Assembly: GCA_025766275.1 (NCBI GenBank)
Contig: JAFKAC010000036.1
Coordinates: 124,001-188,000 of the forward strand
Reading direction: 5' to 3'
Source of the DNA: Lactarius indigo
Taxonomy: Eukaryota; Basidiomycota; Agaricomycetes; Russulales; Russulaceae
DNA: 64,000 nucleotides
In this document: in pieces, positions 21,992 through 34,067 of the stretch
How positions within the stretch are numbered: the first letter of the stretch is position 1
Layout: each line of letters starts with the position of its first letter
Translations under genes and position numbers: made by a program
Notes under the pieces: generated by a model
What the model saw: the letters and a program-made list of their open reading frames with translations, nothing else
Databases searched by the model: none
Told to the model about the DNA's origin: nothing

Positions 21992-23424
21992 ATGGAACCA
22001 GGAAAAATAGGGTCTCAACGTACGCATTTGAGTTCTTGTGTGGCGCCCGCAACGGGTACTGACCTTGTGTGTGATACTAGGCGAGAGTCATGAACATGCA
22101 ACGACGATTGACTCCCTCGCCGACAATGTCTTACTAGATATCTTTGAGCTCATCAGAAGTTCCAGACCCGCTTATAAAGTCCGTTTTTACCCCGTTTGGA
22201 AATGGCAGCCACTGGTGCGTGTCTGCCACAGATGGCGAAAAATCATTTTTGCGTCTCCATTCCGTCTCGACCTCCAACTCTTCTACACACACGGAAGACC
22301 TGTCATGGATTATTGGATTGCTGGCCGCCAACTTTTCCTATCGCCGTTGACTACGGCTATAGCAGTGAGAAGCACCTCACGCCGGACGACGAGGATAATA
22401 TGTTTACTACACTCGAGATACGCGAAATACGCGAGCGTATACGCCGTCTCAGACTTTCTATGACGGACGGGGTTCTGGTAGAGGTGATCAATTTAATGCA
22501 GGAACCATTTCCGGAGCTGAGAAATCTTGCAATTTCCTCGTACCCGGGCTGGGACACGCGCGGTCTGGACGGGCCCTCCCTTCCTAACGATTTCTTGGGT
22601 AAATCTGCCCCATCTTTACGAGAAATCTCGTTCAACGGAATTCGCTTTCCAGCATTACCGACCCTCCTCTCCTCTGCAAGTGACCTCGTCAAACTCACGC
22701 TCGTCAATATACCCAACACCACCTACTTTCCACCTGCAGCGTTTGCTGCATGTCTCGCTGTCTTGCCGAGGCTAGAACATCTTTGCATCAGATTCTAATC
22801 ACGGCATTCCCGCACCACTGACAGTCGCCGAGTCGACACCCCCCAACTCGGCTCAATCGACATAACATATACCTATCAGGAGGACTTTGAAGTTACCGAA
22901 CTTTTCAAGTTCATCGAACGCTCAGGGATCAAGCCATCCTAGTTCGGGCATGCGGAAATCTTCTTGGAACACGACAGTATCTACTTCTATTTTTTTTCTT
23001 CAGTCCGATCCAAACGAACCCACTATCGCGATTCAACTCCTATCAGACGAAGAGATAGACCAGCTAGTCAATATCATGGCTCGGGCGCTCAACCAAACTT
23101 CCACGATGCTTTCCGATGTGGTCCGTCTCGAAATCACATTTGACAGAGATTGGAAACTTGACGACGACGAAACTGTGCACGACATCGAATGGCTGGAACT
23201 CTTCCGCCCGTTTACTGCCGTGATTGCGTATATACGAGAAATTGGCGGAGAGCATTTCCTATGAACTTGAAGGCCAGACCGAGGTGTTGCCGGCCCTTGA
23301 GTCGATTTGCAAGGAGGACCAGCGCCCCGCGAGGGGCATGAAAGAGCTCATCGCGAATCTCTTGCAACGTGGTAAGTTCCTAAGCAGCGGCGGTGAAGGG
23401 CTGGATTCGGACGATAGTGAGTAA
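21992..23424 (+). pseudogene. F-box protein gene, broken (copy G)
   Basis: The gene can be followed from ATG 21992 (MEPGKIGSQ) through the conserved intron (22020-22080, GTACGC...ATACTAG) into GESHEHATTIDSLADNVLLD, FELIRSS and HVCHRWRK-like F-box sequence. The frame shifts near 22320 and continues as LPNDFLGKSAPSLREISFNG up to a stop at about 22796. Later parts are in different frames with another stop near 22940 (KPS-stop-FGHAE). The tail from 23224 ends EGLDSDDSE as in copy F. It is a recent-looking paralogue of copy F that has lost function. Long readable stretches show that the decay is young. Confidence 0.85.
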
Positions 23425-23549
23425 ATCGGAGAACGACAAGGAGATAATCACAAAAAAAATAACTAGACTGCAAATGTGATACTAGGGGTTGTCACTGAGC
23501 CAGCCAGAGCCCCGGGTCTTGTTTGCCGGTCTGTTCTTGCCGGTCTGTT

Positions 23550-23665
23550 CTTTTTTTTTTTTTTTTTCAAAAAACCACGTTTATTCCGGGACAGTAGTGT
23601 TAATACAAGACCGATCCTCGACTCCCTACAGAGCGAGATTTGTAGCGCGATGAACAACGTGGGCT
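23550..23665 (-). repeat. retroposon-like repeat, poly(A) tail on minus strand
   Basis: Read on the minus strand, the sequence contains CTCGCTCTGTAGGGAG, then GGTCTTGTATTAA, CTACTGTCC and GGAATAAA, and ends in a long A run (the plus-strand T run at 23550-23570). The same words in the same order occur on the plus strand at 25140-25245. A shorter version occurs at 63420-63470 (minus). AATAAA followed by poly(A) suggests retroposition of a short RNA, SINE-like. The two main copies flank the F-box relic H in opposite orientation. Confidence 0.65.
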
Positions 23666-23743
23666 TTTTATCCAATCAGGTCGCACTTCTTTCAGGGCCC
23701 GCAACCTTGCCCGCAACTACCCCGTGAGGGAACAAGGGAACGG

Positions 23744-24860
23744 TATTGATTGGTGCATGTCTGCCGAAGATGGGGACAAATCACGTCATCGATGTTCGGT
23801 CTCGACCTGCAACTTCTCTGTTCATATGGAACACTTGTTACGGAGGATCTGGATCATTGGCTGACCTTTCCTATCGTCATTGACCATGGCTATAGTGGTG
23901 AGCAAGCGTCTTTTTCCTGACGACATTTTGACCCCACTCGAGCAGCGCGATCGTGTGCGCCATGATGATCCCAGCAAGATCCCAGCGTATCCGGCTCATT
24001 CTTGGGAAAGCTGTTCGCGGTGATGGAGGAGCCATTTTCGGCGTTGACACGTCTTTGGCTTTGGTCAGAAGGTCTGTGAACATCCAGGTCATTCCACATT
24101 CCCGGTGTATTCTTGGGCGGGTCCGACTTCACTCCGCGTTATGGGGAATTTCCTTCGCCTACATTCCCTTTCCAGTGTTATTCTTTCCTCGACACCCCTC
24201 AGTTCCAGGGGTTATCAATAAACCTCAATCAGCCCGACTTCTAGGTTCCCTAACTCTCAAAGTTCATCAGTCGCACCCACCTCGAGCTACCCCGATTATG
24301 GCATGCGAAAGTACATTTTGATGATCGTGACGTCTTCAACATTTGTCATGAAGTCGATGCACTGCTCATTACTGTAGTGGTACACGCTACGGCCGTCTGC
24401 ATCTCTGACGCGCACTCCGAAATACAAATGGATTCAAAAACAAAAACAAATTCGATGCACTCCAGTCTATTGGGATTTCCATCTCCTGCTAAGGGATATT
24501 TTCGCACACCGCTCAGGTATTCAACCAAGCTTCGGCTATACTCTCCAACGTGGTCCATCTCCTCGTTCAAGTGTACGATCCACGACCAGGTTGGCAAGAC
24601 GATATGGACGACATCGAATGGTCGGAACTTCTTTGTCGATTCACCTCTGCGGACGCTGTTGTATGCGAGGAACAGGTGGGACACATTACTCTTGTAGTCG
24701 GAGGCGTTCATGGGGAGACGCTCGCCGATTTATTGCCGACCTATGAACTGCTTCTCTTACAGGACCAGCCGTCGAGAAGTTTGTTGCTATTCGCCGGGAA
24801 GTGAGTTTGAACGGCTCGAGTCCTACTTTAGCGAAAAACGCAAGTCCCAAATTAGTCCCA
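23744..24860 (+). pseudogene. F-box protein relic (copy H)
   Basis: Scattered but collinear pieces of the F-box family remain. At 23751-23880 the reading HVCRRWGQITSSMFGLDLQL, then GTLVTEDLDHWLTFPIVIDH, matches the F-box end and the next segment of copies E and F. Around 24040 and 24170 there are short matches to the FPALPT region. At 24530-24810 the C-terminal part is readable (IEWSELLCRFTSADAVVCEE). Many stops and deletions separate these pieces, and the F-box start is missing. It is clearly non-functional and the most decayed of the cluster. Confidence 0.7.
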
Positions 24861-25139
24861 TATCTCAATCATGTCTAGAATTACACGGCACAACCAACTT
24901 CAAGTTTCGAGCATAGCGTCTATAGGATCAACTCGACCTTGTATCTTGGGTAGAACAACAAGAAAAAACCTATTTTCTTTAGGATATACACAGCGGCATG
25001 GCGCATTTCTGTTGCTATTCATGGCCAGATTTCTCTACAAAGGTCTACTCGGTTTCACATTCGCCCACCCGCTCTCTTCGTCCATGCAAGCTGTCAGGAA
25101 GGGTACGGTAGGAGCCCGTCTGATGTCGGCAACAAACAA

Positions 25140-25245
25140 TGTGTTACGTTCTCATTACCAAATCTCGCTCTGTAGGGAGCTGAGGACCGGTCTTGTATTA
25201 ACTACTGTCCAGGAATAAATATGGTCAAAAAAAAAAAACAACAAC
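25140..25245 (+). repeat. retroposon-like repeat, poly(A) tail on plus strand
   Basis: The same element as at 23550-23665, here on the plus strand. It has CTCGCTCTGTAGGGAG, then GGTCTTGTATTAACTACTGT, GGAATAAATATGGTC and a run of 12 A followed by CAACAACAATC. I see no clear target duplication around it. Confidence 0.65.
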
Positions 25246-27570
25246 AATCATTGATATTCGACTGGCGTCTATACAGGCGCCTCCATAATCAATTGACATA
25301 GCAGACGGACGGTTGTCGTCCTCATACTAGTTAGTTCATGACTCACAGCGGACAGCCTCGCTCCTACCCTCTATCTCCCTCACGCTTCCTTTTTTCGAAT
25401 TCACGAACACCACGCGTGCCATGCCCCCCCCCTCACGACGATATCGGACATGAGGGCGGATCACGATATCCGATGTTGCACAGACATGCCAAGATCAAGA
25501 CCGTCAGGTTCTCTGTGCTCTCTTTGCAAAGGTCGAGCAATCGCGACGAGCACCAATGCTCAAACCCAACTACTCCGCTGAATCCACAACGCAGAAATCC
25601 TCCAATCCTCTGTCCCAAGAGTGAATGGTATATCCGGGATTGAAGGACGCTGGGGGGACAGATGTCAGTGGTTGGTGAGGACGGTGCTAGGTCACACAGT
25701 TGACAGGCGAGTTCGTCGGTCGCCACACATACCCACAATTCGAAGCTCATCTGTCCTTAGAAATGTCCGACAAACATGTACAGTTCAGAATACAATGTCT
25801 TTAAGTATCCTTAGGATACGTCGAAAGTGCAGTGCTACATCCCTAGGGTACCATGCCCTCAGACGCACAAAAATGGATTCAAAAAAAAAAAAAAACTCAG
25901 GGATATGGTAGTCGTGGTTCACCTTAGAGGCCTTCTTTGTCTTTGGGACGGACGGCGAAGTTCTAGATGATCCTGTAACCTCCCTCCTTCTTGAATCGAC
26001 TCAGCCATTTTCTCTCTAGTCACCACCACAGGAAACACCACCACAGGAAGACATTGGGAGATCTGGCGCAAGAGAAAGGGTAGGTGGCACCAATGATGGG
26101 GCGATTGAGTCATGATGCATGATGCATGATGCGTGACGCACGGTCCGTCTCACCTCCGAGGACGGTTTGGAAGTCGCCGATCTCCTCTAGCTTATCAGCC
26201 TCCACACTGGATAACGGATTTATTTTATCCGGCACGCGTAGGGGGGCACGGCAATTTTCCGCTGGTGAAAATACACACACAATTGAATCGATATGCTGAA
26301 TTGTATAAGGTTTGCTGACGGAGGGTACTGTATACAGATCGCGGTACTGGACCAAAGAAATGGCGCCAAGTATGGAAGAAACAGAGTTTACAACTACTCA
26401 ACCACATAAAGTAAGTTGCCACGTATACTGTACAGAGACGACATACAAGCGAGTTTTCAAAGTCAGAAATTATGCGGCACTGATATACTGCGGGTTCTAC
26501 TGACTCGAGCCACCTCACGACTGACAGACCGACATCCTAACATATTAGGGTCAACATATCGGCATAAAAACGTAAGAGTCAGTGCCACTTCAATTAACTG
26601 CATTGACCAAACAGATCGAAATGGCTCTCGGACTAAAGTGGCCGGGGAAATGGCTCGTGGATAGTGGATAATGCATGAGGCGATGACAGCCGGCGCTCCG
26701 CAGCCGCAGGCACCTCTAGAGCAGGGGTCACTTCATTCTCGGCAAGAAGAGAGAGCTGTGTTGTCATTACGAAGTAGTGCATGGTCTGCGCGTCTGCGAC
26801 AGGAATAAACTCCACTGTCCAACCGAATACGGACAGAGTCAAGACAGCCTCGGCGTGCAAATCCAAATCCGGACCGAGTTGGGATAGCCTTGTCCAACTT
26901 GAAACCTGATGCCGACCAAGCGCTAAATCGCCATCGCAAAGAATCTACACGTTCGTGGTTTCGATGTGCTATCGTCTATCGGCAGGTTTGACAGTGTTGC
27001 CGTAGCTCGGCTCTGTGTTTGCAGTGGTAGACCTATAAGTCTCAAAATTACTCCTGGTTCGTATCACCCCACAGGTTACTCCTCTAGGCGAGCAGATCAA
27101 CAATCATGTCTTTGGCACTCTCTGTGACTGAATTGAGAGTTTTCTCGCCGTTGGCTTGTGACCATTTTCAGGGTGGGAAGGCTTTCCGTGCCAAGGCACC
27201 CCCGTTAATACATCACAAGGCCCATGAAGTTAAGTCATACTTCCTCTCTTACCCGCTTTCTCAATTGTATGATCCAGGTAACGTTTGTAATATCTTTCGA
27301 AGCCAACCTATTTCGCAAGGCCAATTTCCATAAGCATTGTCGCGTTCGTCATGCTCCACGATCACGTTGTTTACCGTTCCTACGTTTCGTTCGAGTTTAA
27401 GCCCAGACCTCCTTCGGATCGTTTGCCAAGGTAAAGGACATATTAACTGTTGGCGGGGTCCATTCCTGGGAATAGAACTCAGGCTATTCACGCGATGACC
27501 ATAAAGAAAGGCCATGTCGCCCTTCCCAGATTCTTGCCCTTCTCACCACTAAGAATTTCAATAGCAAGCT
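25246..27570. other. about 2.3 kb without a confident gene
   Basis: A possible minus-strand exon lies at about 26960-26636. It is open for more than 100 codons with protein-like composition (DGDLALGRHQVSSWTRLSQL, then LTLSVFGWTVEFIPVADAQT) but has no ATG at its start and no family I know. An A run at 25877-25892 and the tandem ATGATGC repeats at 26114-26134 are minor landmarks. The segment 27020-27090 resembles 49720-49790 (GTAGACCTAT followed by TCTCAA), so it is duplicated sequence upstream of two family copies. Confidence 0.4.
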
Positions 27571-28507
27571 ATGAATGGTGTTCAGGTGCACGAACCGGCT
27601 CTTGTGTGTACGCTCATCTAACGCTCATCTTTCCCTGCTCTACAGACCCTTCTCATTGACGGGTACATATCCCAGACCTTCCAAAGTCAAGCAGCCGAGC
27701 GATACTTCCTCAACCTACTGAAAAGTACATGCATCCCTCCGCACGTGGCCTTGTCCTTCGCTGGGAGGGAGGGCTACTTCTTTTTTGTCCATCTTGTCCC
27801 TCCCCAGATTCCTACCCAGCTTCCCGATCCGCCAAGTCGTTTGTTACTTGACCGCGGCATCGTGGACAAGGGTACAGTGGTTCCTCAGACGATGTGGTTC
27901 CCCCGTTCTGCTGCCGACAGACGTCTGCACGTCGAAGATGCGACGTTGCAGACCCCCATATTTTTCGAAGACAAAGATGGGGGACTCGGCCTTTCTCTTG
28001 GCGCCTTGATTGATGGTCAATGTCATGTTCTTCGAGACGCGGATGTCCCCGCCCCGCTGGGTGAAAAGACGACTACACACATCCGTATTGTCGTGAGTAT
28101 GACCTTGTTTGGTTTGAGATCACTTGTTGAACTCTAATTCGTTCACCGTGACACTAGTGGCCTGGATATCAGGAATTCAAGCGACAAGTCCCTATTCGTG
28201 ACGAGTCCAGCACGCGTAGTCCAATCACCATGGCTAGGTTCGTTGGCCATATCGGGCGAACTGTGAATAAATTTCTCCGGGTCCGTCCTCTGACACCACA
28301 TAAAAAAAACACTGTTCACCGATCTTTACTTTCTAGGATTGCGAATTAGAGCCTGGGTCTGTCGACGACCGACGCAAAATATGGCAGGAACTATGGCGGA
28401 TCGGGCCAGATGGTATCAAGTGCAACGACATTATAATCATCGGTGCCGTTCACGTTTCTGCGGGAAGTTGGATGCCCATAATCCAACTGAATCGTTACAT
28501 TTTTTAA
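27571..28507 (+). CDS. unnamed four-exon family, copy 1 (251 aa)
   Basis: Exons 27571-27585, 27646-28092, 28158-28280 and 28337-28507 join without a stop into 251 aa. The first exon is only five codons (MNGVQ); the third is 41 codons. The structure is identical in the copies at 49997-50914 and 52219-53155, which is the main support for it. Readable features are a helical start (TLLIDGYISQTFQSQAAERY), PGREG-like AGREGYFFFVHLVP, PQTMWFPRS, GLSLGALIDGQCHVLRDAD, the exon 3 motif WPGYQEFKRQ...RDES with PITMARFVGHIGRTV, and a C-terminus ending IIIIGAVHVSAGSWMPI then NRYIF. It has no signal peptide or membrane segment. I recognise a basidiomycete-type hypothetical protein but no function. Exon 2 is nearly identical to copy 2, so those two split recently. 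Confidence 0.8.
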
Positions 28508-29759
28508 AGGTCAGCCATTAGTTACGCTAATACAGAGAAAGCACTAAAATCGCGCGATGGCTATCGCTGTTCTAGAATTTACCACTGGCAGAGTGCCCCA
28601 TCGTCCCCTCTTAGGACTACTTTCGCATGTATTGTACAATGGTCTCCTAAACGCAGGAAAGCTTGCTGCTGCCGTTGGAAGCCAGTAGACCAGGTAAATG
28701 ATAAATGACGGTCACAAACCTTGGAAGCAAGGCGAGCGAACAGTCCGCGCGAACAGTCACGGAGTTTTGGCTATGGTTACATGACTGCTGTTCCGGTTCA
28801 AAATTCCGGGGTCCAAAAATATCCAAGGAAAATTAGTCGTTTCAAGTTTTCCGGGGGGGGGCGTCATTAGTTGTGAATCTATTAACGTTCCCGCTGTGGG
28901 TTGTAGTAGCACTACGGTCGTTTATGTTAAGTGCGGGGATAGAGAGGCTCAGCGCATCGAGACGGGACGGCAACATTTGCGTTTTCGGTGCATGGGTGTT
29001 CGGCGCCTACACCTCTAAGCAGCACCCACGTTCTTACCGGTTCCGCGGAGCGTTCACGGGGGTCGCGGTCCGACGCATTTCTCTTATTTCTCGGGCGTGG
29101 GTATGCAGATCTATGTATCGGGGGGAACAGGGAGCAAGTGAGCTCATCTATCCAGGGATTGTTGCATTCTTCGGAACGTTCGCGGCGAGGTAGTCGAGCT
29201 CGATCACGGTGTTTTTGACGTGCATCCCCAATCCCCAGTTGAGCTGGTTCGCCACAACCCGGCACGTGGTCTACCGCTCGTACTTGCGCAGTGAGAGATC
29301 TAGTCTGACTTGAGAAGCTCTCGAAAAGTGCAGCTCGAAAAAAAAACTAGCCACGTACACTCGATACCCGGTGCCAGTTCAGCTGTGCCTTGTCTGCGCG
29401 GCTCCCCGCTCTAGTCGTCACGCCCTGTGAGCGCAGTAGGCCTTGAACCGAAACCATTCCGGGCATGGGAATGCCAGTCGTATCACTCCCACGCTGAGCT
29501 CTTGAGAAACCAGAATAGATTCGAGCGAGGGAAAAGGGATAACCCAGTCTTAGCCCGCAGCCTCGCAAGAGACGGGCGAACAACCGCTGGGTGGAGAACA
29601 CCCATCGCGGAATCGGGCTCCAACATCCGAGGCCTCCGCTCTTTGTTGAGCGCAGTGAAAGACGCGCGCGACACCGACTCCATTCCGCGTTGCACCGATG
29701 CCGTCGCCGCTAACGCAGTATTGTCGCATTGCACTGCACCTGCCCTATTATAATATACA
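28508..29759. other. about 1.25 kb without a recognised gene
   Basis: A G run at 28852-28860 and several overlapping 70-110-codon open frames on both strands (28873-29265, 29347-29753) are present. None has a motif I recognise. I could not tie it to any repeat in the window. Confidence 0.4.
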
Positions 29760-31470
29760 GCACGAAGACGAGGTCGCAAGCGAGCTTCGCGCTCTCGCCC
29801 CCGCAGTTGGAGGCTGAACTCAATATTGTGGTTGCGCCTGACGGGCCCATTCTGGTGCAAGTTGTGGATAGTTTCGGGAGCTCGGAACATGCGCGCGGAG
29901 AGATCTAGATAGAACACGAGAAGCCTACTAGGCGTAAGCACTGGCATGCTTGAAAGTAAACGAGTGGTAAAGTATTCTCACCTCAGTATCGCATGTGTAC
30001 GAGCGATGTCTAAGGTGGTCTGTACGAGCAGGGGAGGGTGTTCAACTATGGAGTAAAAAGGCCGAGGACGTACAAACGTCGCGCTAAGGAGTGACAGGAC
30101 ATGACTAAAAGGCTTTAGTTTAGGCGGAAACTCGAATAGGCAGGCAGGCAGCGAAAAGGTATCGTAAATGCGGGAACGTCGCGCATAGACGCGCTGAATC
30201 TCAACATCTGGGACCAGTTCAGTGCACGATGTAGAGGCCGAGCATCTGAAGAGCGACCTATGGTTTGAATGCGCGGTAATTTTGTTGTGAGTTCCCGCTT
30301 TGGGACGTGAGTCCGAGTCGATTCACGACCTAATGCCAGGCAATACTATCCTCGACGCTCACTTGAAACTCACATTGTACTAGATAAGTGGACAACAATA
30401 CGGATGGTGTGTGCAAGCGTTCATGCGTTCACGTCGTTATTTATGCAGTCAGCTCTTCGCGAATCAAACAATTATTGGTGTGCTGACCTCCACATCCATC
30501 TCCGCGTGAAGCAAACGCAATCTGCCGAAATAGACGCTCTGTGTTTGTGTTTGGTGTACCCGTATAGGGCTGTATGACCAGGGTCAACCTACTAGTCCAG
30601 CACTCCGCCTCGTAGGACCCGTGGGACCTATCCTACTGGTATGTGCTGGTCTCCCTTTTGTCACCGTGTATCGTGCATTCAAGAGGGGCTAATACGCCCA
30701 TGCAGATCTCCATCGTACTGAAGCACAATGAGTTCTCAAAATTCTCTCTTCAAGTTGTGAGTAAATTCCTACTACACGTGGTTAGCAGGAGTCCGGATCG
30801 GGTCCCGTTTTGACCAGCGTGTTCGCGAAACGGGAAAACGCCAAGTCAATCCCGAAAATTCATGTCCGCAGACTTGGATCAGAAAACTGACCTCGAACCG
30901 CGCCCCATGCAGTCATTCACGAGGCAATCCATCCCGGCCCGCCACTGGAAAGCAGACTCAGGCACAACCACCATCTAACCCGTCAGCGCAACAACAAAAT
31001 TCGGCGGGCCAACAGGGAGGTCAACAAGTTGACCAGGCCGTGGCTAATCGCGAAAGTATTGGGAAGAAGATAGGCAGCTGGGTTCGACGACTGTGAGTGA
31101 ACGATTATTACTGGGGATGGGACTTTAGTAACCACCTACGCAGCCTGGGAAGGTCATCGTCACGGTAGTGCGTATATATATTTGTTCTCGCTTTGCGGTT
31201 GTCCACTTCAGTAATCGGTATCGGTATTAAAAGGTGTGGATGTGTTAAATGACTAGCGACAATACCATTGTAGTGCCAGTGGCCGGGCCTGGCCACTCCT
31301 CTGCAACTGCGCCAAAGCTCACTTGGGCCGTGAGAGCATGCGATCAATTTCACAAGCCCGAGTCGCTGTACAGGAGGTCTGAGCAGAGATCAAAGTCTGT
31401 AACTTACGCCAGTCTATCCGCTTGCCACCGTGGGTGACTCAGACTTACGTATCAAGGAGAGCCAGTCTGA
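29760..31470. repeat. tandem duplication, unit A (about 1.7 kb)
   Basis: Unit A matches 31520-32770 in the same order and orientation, with many small differences. Shared words include GAGGTCGCAAGCGAGC near the start, CGCAATCTGCCGAAATAGAC in the middle, CGGATCGGGTCCCG, and GCTGGGTTCGACGAC near the end. Unit A has about 300 bp extra near 29900-30200. Inside it lies a relic of the small gene described for unit B: a Gln-rich frame from about 30790 (QAQPPSNPSAQQQNSAGQQG) ending WVRRL. One extra G at the junction near 30790 puts its upstream ATG out of frame. Confidence 0.7.
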
Positions 31471-31519
31471 GATAGAGTGAGGCACGAACAGTGACGGCGA
31501 GAGCAGGACAACGCGAGGA

Positions 31520-32770
31520 CACGAGGTCGCAAGCGAGCCTCGCGCTCTCGAGCTCGCAGTCGGAGGCCGAGCTCGATATTGTGGTGATGCTTGAAGGGCC
31601 TATTCTGGGGCTGTGTCCGTGCACGCTGTAGAGGCCGAGTGTTCGAAAGGCGATCCATGATTCGAATGCGAAGTAATTGTTGTTGTGAATTCCCGCTCTC
31701 GGGACGTGAATCCTAGTCAATCCACGCATCGTTATCCTCGGCGCTAACTCGAAGCTCACGTTGTACTGGCTAAGTGCACACAATATGTCCAAGCGTTCGT
31801 GTCGTCGGCTATGTAGTCAGCTATTCGCGAACCGAACACCGTACTTGCACGCTGACACAGTACAGTAAGTATTCTTCTCTGCCTGTTGCAACGCAATCTG
31901 CCGAAATAGACGCTCTGTGTTCGTAACTTACCCGCATCAGGTTGTATGAGGGCCAACCTAGTCCAGCACTCCGCCACGTAGGATCCGTGGGACCCACCCT
32001 ACTTATATGTACTGGTCTCCCTGTTGTCATCGCATTCAAGAGGGACTAATGTCTCCTTGCAGATCTTCATCGTACTGAGTCATAATGGGTTCGCGAAGAT
32101 TTCTCTTGTGAGTAATAATCCTACACGTGGTTAGCAGAGTCCGGATCGGGTCCCGTTTCGCGAAGCGGAAAAATAAATCCCAAGCCAATGCCAAGAGGAA
32201 CGCACATTCACGTTCGCAGACTCGGACCGGAAAACTGACCTCGAACCTTACCCAATGCAGTCATCCACGAGGCAGTCCATCTCAACCTACTACTGGAGCT
32301 CAGGCGCAACCGGCATCTAAACCGCCAGTTTCAGAGCGGAACTCGGCGGGCCAGCAGGGAGATGGACAAGTTAGCCGGCCCATGACTAATCGCAAAAATA
32401 TTAGGAAGAAGATATGCCGCTGGGTTCGACGACGGTGAGTGAGCGACTATTAGTGAGGGCGGAATTTCACAATGACCACTTGCACAGCTTGGGACGCCCT
32501 GTAATGCAAATATAAATGTTTTTACTTAGCGGTTGTCCACCCCAGTACCGGTATTAAAACTGTGAATGTGTTAAACAGTCAGCGACCACACCATAAGCCA
32601 CCCGTACCAACGGTGCGACTGTACCAAAGATCACCTGGGCGGTGAGAGAGCGCATCCCAAAGTCAAAGTCGGAACAGGGATTGCTGTATGCCAGTTTATC
32701 CGCTTGTTGGTGATCCGGATCAAACGTATCAAGGGTAGCCGGTCTGAGACGGAGTTGATGCACGCCGAAC
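31520..32770. repeat. tandem duplication, unit B
   Basis: The second unit of the tandem pair with 29760-31470. The divergence between units (substitutions and short indels throughout) shows an old duplication. The small basic, Gln-rich gene at 32085-32515 lies in this unit. Confidence 0.7.
32085..32515 (+). CDS. possible small basic Gln/Ser-rich protein
   Basis: A frame open from about 32127 to 32434 encodes a very basic, Gln/Ser/Pro-rich stretch (GSRFAKRKNKSQANAKRNAH, QPTTGAQAQPASKPP, NRKNIRKKICRWVRRR). A GTGAGT donor at 32435 and an acceptor at 32487 would add LGRPVMQI before a TAA. The ATG at 32085 (MGSRRFLL) would reach this frame only by removing 30 nt (32108-32137, GTGAGT...TTAGCAG). 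That is shorter than fungal introns usually are, so the start is doubtful. The same layout is seen in tandem unit A, which favours a real, once-coding unit. No function can be given. Confidence 0.32.
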
Positions 32771-33499
32771 GGAACTCGGAGTGAGTGGGCACGTGCTCAT
32801 CCCTCTCTTGTCTGCTGCCACCTGTTCGTTCTGTCTGCCCGTTTTTCAAAGTACCAGAACTCTTTTCATTTCACCCAGAAAAAATCGCCAAGGGATTGAT
32901 TCTTGTCCGAAATCGGCTCGCTCCTGGGTCCACCCATCGTCACGGATACAAAACCGCCTCATTTTCGATCAAGTACTTTGTGCTTCCGCTCACTCTCTGC
33001 ACGACCACCCCTTTTAATGCCTGCTGCTGTTTAGTGCACACAAGAACTGGTGTTTTTGACTCTCGCTACGTAGTATGCACATGAACTACTGCGTTTCAAT
33101 GACATATTTTCCCTGTGCCTCGCACCGGGCGTCTCCCCAGAAGGTAATGCAGTGATACCCAAAGACACCCTACATCGTTCTCTCGCTTCGGACTCGATGA
33201 GATGGCATACGACCTATCCATGGAGCTGAGATATATTTGCCAAACTTCCAATGGCGTCTCGAGAAGATGAGGGACAGAAGATACCAGACGAAACAGAATA
33301 ACCAGGCCGATTGGAGTCAATGCGGCAAATGCCTTGTGGCGTCTCTTGGAACTTTACTGTGAGTGCTCTTCATTTAGGCCAACTGAAGAACGTCGTGTTG
33401 TGCTGGTTGTTGCTACGAGGTTCTCGCAGGTATGTTGACAATTTACAACTCATTCGACCTATACGAAAGGTGTAGTACTTGCATGTAGTACTCTTCCGG
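32771..33499. other. about 730 bp without a recognised gene
   Basis: Overlapping frames at 32781-33084 (SVCPFFKVPELFSFHPEKI and an alternative frame) and a minus-strand frame at 33320-33096 have no recognisable motif. Confidence 0.35.
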
Positions 33500-33904
33500 C
33501 GTGCACGTCAGAGGTCAATCCTGCGTTCACGATGCCGACGCGATCGTCGATGGGCATCTTCGTTTGCCAGCACGACGTCAACCTGCCGCATGAGCGCTAA
33601 GAACGACACGAGGGAGGGCGAGCGTAAGTAAGCAAGAGACGAGGACAAAAACCAGCGAAATCAATGGTAGTGACGGTGACGCGGCCTCAGAGCGAGGAGA
33701 ATGGCGGCATTACCGACACACTGGAAGCTCACCACAATGCCAGAGGACCTCTGCAAACAGCACGCTCGCGGGAGGTGCCAACACACGCGCTACAAAGAAG
33801 GATATCTGGACTGTGAGGAAGATGATGGGAAAGGTCAGTTACTATCAGTATATTATGGTGATAACGTTAGGTGAGTGACGATTATAATCGACGTGAGTTC
33901 AAAG
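33500..33904. repeat. segmental duplication, left part (partner 45880-46530)
   Basis: From about 33500 the sequence parallels the region beginning near 45880 in the same orientation. Shared words include GACGCGATCGTCG, ACCAGAGGGCCTCTG-like sequence, AACAGCGCGCTCGCGGG-like sequence, and GATTATAAT followed by GGAGTTC. The match ends at the Plavaka element's left border and resumes right of it at 40106. Confidence 0.7.
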
Positions 33905-34067
33905 TCGGGCATCGGGAAAAACCTCCCGCGCTAGCCAGAGATAATGCCCAGATAAATTAGTGATAAAGGATATAACGGAGATAATCGAATCATAAGTTGG
34001 GCTAATCAAATGCCGTCTAATTTATCCAAATTTATCACAGCTATTGATTGACTATCCTTGCGACTAT

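Noticed and set aside
26114..26134. Tandem ATGATGC repeat, similar words at 52003 and 58314
   Set aside because: Too short and simple to be a mobile element or a functional site; no flanking similarity was found.
28873..29753. Several 70-110-codon open frames on both strands
   Set aside because: They overlap each other, have no recognisable motif, and high GC content explains their length.
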